The notes under the pieces are model-generated. The model saw only the letters and a list, made by a program, of their open reading frames with translations. It did no database searches and had not been told where the DNA came from. A stretch of DNA of 14,009 bases from assembly GCA_902783175.1 (NCBI GenBank), contig CACZQA010000087.1, positions 1 to 14,009 on the forward strand, in the 5' to 3' direction. Source of the DNA: an uncultured Coriobacteriaceae bacterium. GTDB taxonomy: Bacteria; Actinomycetota; Coriobacteriia; Coriobacteriales; QAMH01. Position numbers and translations under genes: made by a program. Positions within the stretch are counted from its first letter, which is position 1. Each line of letters opens with the position of its first letter. Shown here piece by piece: positions 13,359 through 14,009 of this stretch.

Positions 13359-13577
13359 ATGAAGCGTATGTACAAGCTCGAAGGCGAGCTCTGCGGCAAC
13401 TGCGCCGCGAAGATCCAGGACAAGATCGCGCGGCTCGACGGCGTGAACAGGGCGTCTGTCAATTTCATGACCATGAAGTTCACCCTCGATGCCGACGATG
13501 ACAAGTACCCGGCGCTGTTCGAGGAGTCCAAGCGCGTCTTCAACGCGATCGAACCGACCTGCACCATCAAGGCGTAG
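13359..13577 (+). CDS. Free-standing heavy-metal-associated (HMA) domain protein
   Basis: This 72-residue protein is a single HMA ferredoxin-like domain. The metal-binding loop is C12-G-N-C15, in an ELCGNCAAKIQDKI setting where the usual GMxCxxC has Glu-Leu before the first Cys. The start at 13359 has TTGGAGG at 13348-13354. In many Zn/Cd ATPases this domain is fused to the N-terminus of the pump; here it is a separate gene, 48 bases before it. It probably delivers metal to, or regulates, the ATPase. Confidence 0.88.
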   Translation: MKRMYKLEGELCGNCAAKIQDKIARLDGVNRASVNFMTMKFTLDADDDKYPALFEESKRVFNAIEPTCTIKA

Positions 13578-13594
13578 CCCCGCCTCAAGGCGTA
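13567..13594 (+). repeat. Short direct repeat
   Basis: TCAAGGCGTA occurs at 13567-13576, spanning the end of the HMA gene, and at 13585-13594 in the gap after it. It is short and may be a chance duplication. Confidence 0.25.
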
Positions 13595-13625
13595 CTGTCA
13601 GCTCAAAGCATCCAAGGAGCACCAT

Positions 13626-14009
13626 ATGTCCCAGCACCAGAAGCGGACGCTCGCGCGCGTCCTCGTAGCCCTTGCGCTCTTTTTCGCCATCATGACCGTC
13701 GACAAGCTCGGGTTTCTCGACGTCCCCGGCGGCCTGTGGATCGAGTTCGGCCTGTACCTGATCCCGTACCTCATCGCCGGCTACGATGTGCTGGGCCGTG
13801 CCGTGCACGGCATCGCGCACGGGCAGGTCTTCGATGAGAACTTCCTCATGACCATCGCCACCGTGGGTGCGTTTGCGCTGGTGTTTTTCCCGGAGAGCGA
13901 CCCGCATATGGCCGAAGGCGCTGCCGTCATGCTGTTCTACCAGGTGGGCGAGTGGTTCCAGAGCTACGCCGTGGGCAAGTCGCGCAAGTCGATTGCGGAC
14001 ATGATGGAC
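13626..14009 (+). CDS. zntA: P1B-type Zn/Cd-exporting ATPase, N-terminal part only (runs off the window)
   Basis: The first 128 residues are present. The ATG at 13626 has AAGGAG at 13614-13619. There is no N-terminal HMA domain: after nine residues the chain enters membrane segment A, then segment B. The stretch FLMTIATVGAFAL, followed by AVMLFYQVGEWFQSYAVGKS and RKSIADMMD, is highly characteristic of ZntA/CadA Zn2+/Cd2+/Pb2+ pumps. The CPC, DKTGT and HP motifs lie beyond the window. With the zinc-type repressor and HMA protein, it forms a divalent metal export operon. Confidence 0.92.
   Translation, partial: MSQHQKRTLARVLVALALFFAIMTVDKLGFLDVPGGLWIEFGLYLIPYLIAGYDVLGRAVHGIAHGQVFDENFLMTIATVGAFALVFFPESDPHMAEGAAVMLFYQVGEWFQSYAVGKSRKSIADMMD

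Noticed and set aside
1..14009. CRISPR array, tRNA or rRNA genes, insertion sequences, integrase or attachment sites
   Set aside because: No regular repeat-spacer pattern, cloverleaf-like sequence with CCA-type end, conserved rRNA stretch, transposase or integrase motif, or flanking duplication was seen.

Overview
The window is GC-rich, densely coded DNA. Its gene content points to an anaerobic actinobacterium of the Coriobacteriia, most likely Eggerthellaceae (the group of Eggerthella, Gordonibacter, Slackia and Adlercreutzia). The evidence is a membrane-anchored LuxR-type regulator next to a cytoplasmic molybdopterin enzyme of the acetylene hydratase / pyrogallol transhydroxylase / catechol dehydroxylase type, with a small two-cluster ferredoxin subunit and an MFS carrier. 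This is inferred from family resemblance; there is no rRNA or other marker gene in the window.

Region 1 (1-5986) looks like one inducible redox locus. The 3' part of a polytopic LuxR-type regulator (2-991) is followed by a 240-base leader with clear dyad structure. Next come the molybdopterin enzyme (1232-3526), an 8Fe-8S electron-transfer subunit (3539-3871), an unrecognised 158-residue protein with a possible DUF2007-like core (4014-4490), and a 12-TM MFS carrier (4579-5907), ending at a terminator-like hairpin. The simplest reading is that a small, probably aromatic or otherwise reducible, substrate is imported by the carrier and transformed in the cytoplasm by the Mo/W enzyme, with electrons delivered by the ferredoxin subunit. 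The LuxR-type protein would sense the substrate or the membrane state. The substrate is not determined by the sequence.

Region 2 (6015-7337) holds a small zinc-ribbon protein and a Tat-exported lipoprotein metallophosphoesterase with a complete metal-binding motif set.

Region 3 (7425-10862, minus strand) is a nucleoside salvage operon transcribed in the order ribonucleoside hydrolase, 14-TM MFS carrier, ribokinase. The carrier is the obvious candidate for nucleoside uptake: the hydrolase would release ribose, and the kinase would make ribose 5-phosphate.

Region 4 (11055-12861, plus strand) has an ArsM-like methyltransferase that lacks one of the family's metalloid-binding cysteines, followed after a strong hairpin by a LysR-type regulator.

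Region 5 (12886-14009) is a Zn/Cd resistance operon. It has a good -35/-10 promoter, a nearly perfect 12-2-12 ArsR/SmtB operator placed at the expected transcription start, an ArsR/SmtB repressor with the alpha-5 zinc ligands, a free-standing HMA metal-binding protein, and the start of a ZntA/CadA-type P1B ATPase that runs off the window. No tRNA, rRNA, CRISPR array, transposase or attachment site was seen.
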